DNA of 64,000 nt from Paenibacillus arenilitoris (GTDB lineage: Bacteria > Bacillota > Bacilli > Paenibacillales > Paenibacillaceae). The notes below the pieces were generated by a model that was given only the letters and a program-made list of their open reading frames with translations, did no database searches and was not told where the DNA came from. The position numbers and the translations under genes are program-made. Location of the stretch: contig NZ_JACXIY010000002.1 of NCBI RefSeq assembly GCF_014705655.1, positions 124,001 to 188,000 of the forward strand. The letters run 5' to 3'. Shown piece by piece: positions 63,086 through 64,000 of this stretch (positions within the stretch are counted from its first letter, which is position 1; the number at the start of each line of letters is the position of its first letter).

Positions 63086-64000
63086 ATTAGTCCGGTCAAG
63101 CGTTATTTGTTGTGGGCAAAACCGTATTGGTGGACGATCGGGCTTATTATCGCGCTCGGCATCGTTCAATTCGTCGCGCCGCTGTCGACGCCGATTTACA
63201 CGCAGCTGCTGATCGACGAAGTGCTGGCCGGGAAAGGGGACTTAGGGCTGTATCCGGTCGTCGGCATCATGGCCGCCATTTTGTTTTTCGGGGTCGTCGT
63301 CAATTTTTTCCGGCATTACTGCTCGGCGCTGCTGGGCAACCGAATGATGAAGGATTTGCGCGAGCAGCTATATACGCATCTGCAAAAAATGCCGGTCAGC
63401 TTCTATGATCAGCGGCAGGTCGGCGGCATTTCCTCCCGCGTCATCCACGATATCGGCGGCGCGCAAAATTTGATCGGAGGGGGCATCATCAATCTCGTCC
63501 TCGATCTGTTCATGGTGCTGTTCGCGGGCTTCCTGCTGTTTCGGATGGACGCGTTTCTCGCGGCGTTGTCGCTGGCGATATTGCCCTTCTATTATTTATC
63601 GTTCACCAATATGAACGTCCATATCCGCCTCGCCTGGCGCTCCGTGCACCGGCAGATGGAGCGGATATCCGGAACGCTCGTCGAGCGGATGGCCGGCATT
63701 CGGATCGTTCAGGCGTTCAACGGCGAGCGCCAGGAGCAGGAGCGGTTCTCCGGGCAGACGAAGCAGCACTATAAGCATACGCTGTCGGCGCATCTGTTCT
63801 CGAACGTGCTCGGCAGGCTGAGCGAGACGTTCGCGCATACCGGCGGCATCGTCATCTGGCTGGTCGGGGGAAGCATGGTGCTCGCGGGGAAGATGACGGC
63901 AGGGGAAATCATCGCCTTCCAAATGCTGCTCGGCAATCTGTACGGGCCGATTCAGCGGTTCGCGGACGTGAACGTTACGATTCAGAACTCGATCACGAAC
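63086..64000 (+). CDS. ABC exporter (MsbA/BmrA-like), 3' truncated
   Basis: 305 codons visible; the window ends inside the gene. Type-IV exporter membrane domain: KRYLLWAKPYWWTIGLIIALGIVQFVAPLSTPIYTQLLIDEVLAG, RMMKDLREQLYTHLQKMPVSFYDQRQVGGISSRVIHDI, MERISGTLVERMAGIRIVQAFNGER, ending GKMTAGEIIAFQMLLGNLYGPIQRF. The nucleotide-binding domain must follow. The AGGGGGGA site (63073-63080) points to ATT at 63086; no ATG, GTG or TTG lies at a proper distance (the nearest in-frame TTG is at 63107). Confidence 0.85.
   Translation, partial: MSPVKRYLLWAKPYWWTIGLIIALGIVQFVAPLSTPIYTQLLIDEVLAGKGDLGLYPVVGIMAAILFFGVVVNFFRHYCSALLGNRMMKDLREQLYTHLQKMPVSFYDQRQVGGISSRVIHDIGGAQNLIGGGIINLVLDLFMVLFAGFLLFRMDAFLAALSLAILPFYYLSFTNMNVHIRLAWRSVHRQMERISGTLVERMAGIRIVQAFNGERQEQERFSGQTKQHYKHTLSAHLFSNVLGRLSETFAHTGGIVIWLVGGSMVLAGKMTAGEIIAFQMLLGNLYGPIQRFADVNVTIQNSITN

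Overview
The window looks like chromosomal DNA of a Paenibacillaceae bacterium (Paenibacillus/Cohnella type). It is GC-rich overall, uses strong Gram-positive ribosome binding sites, carries a complete GerA-type germination operon (so the organism forms spores), has an SLH surface protein, and has the YesMN two-component/LplABC transporter layout typical of these soil glycan degraders. No rRNA, tRNA, phage or transposase gene was recognised.

Layout. 1-6 kb: a truncated SBBP-repeat/collagen-like protein, a ThuA-like protein, a SigZ-type sigma factor, an unusual AT-rich cluster of four palindromes, and an SLH-domain surface protein. 6-17.8 kb: small accessory genes (VOC protein, TetR and ArsR regulators, DUF1697, an enolase-superfamily enzyme, quinone reductase, AraC, DUF1801, nitroreductase, GNAT). 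This part holds three copies of a hairpin-rich repeat; two of them bracket a PD-(D/E)XK-like nuclease/winged-helix gene. A glycerophosphodiesterase gene here is broken by an in-frame TAG. 17.9-22.1 kb: gerA-gerC-small membrane protein-gerB. 22-28.5 kb: an array of GAGG..CCTC palindromes, AraC divergent from a phytanoyl-CoA dioxygenase/HEAT gene broken by a 7-bp duplication, ABM monooxygenase, WYL regulator, DinB protein and an MFS exporter.

28.8-49.2 kb: the most interesting part, read here as an alpha-mannan utilisation locus. It has GH125 (exo-alpha-1,6-mannosidase), two substrate-binding proteins (one fused to a large beta-rich region), two permease pairs, an NHL/TPR/Yip1 membrane protein, a DUF5696 protein, a GH76 lipoprotein, a GntR/LacI-type repressor and a second, cytoplasmic GH76. 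The two glycosidase promoters and the repressor promoter share a TTGAYATAT-type motif, and both glycosidase promoters carry cre-like sites. The proposed flow is surface endo-cleavage by the GH76 lipoprotein, capture and import powered by a shared ATPase encoded elsewhere, then cytoplasmic GH76 and GH125 digestion to mannose. A low-GC DUF2268/MerR pair sits inside the locus like a late insertion.

49.4-58 kb: YesN/YesM-type two-component system, an LplB/LplC/LplA-type importer and a TolB-like propeller protein. 58-60 kb: three tandem paralogues with basic N-termini and C1q-like C-termini, plausibly spore-surface proteins. 60.2-62.8 kb: a PL11 rhamnogalacturonan lyase behind a perfect 16-bp palindrome. 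The window ends inside an ABC exporter gene whose only well-placed start is ATT.
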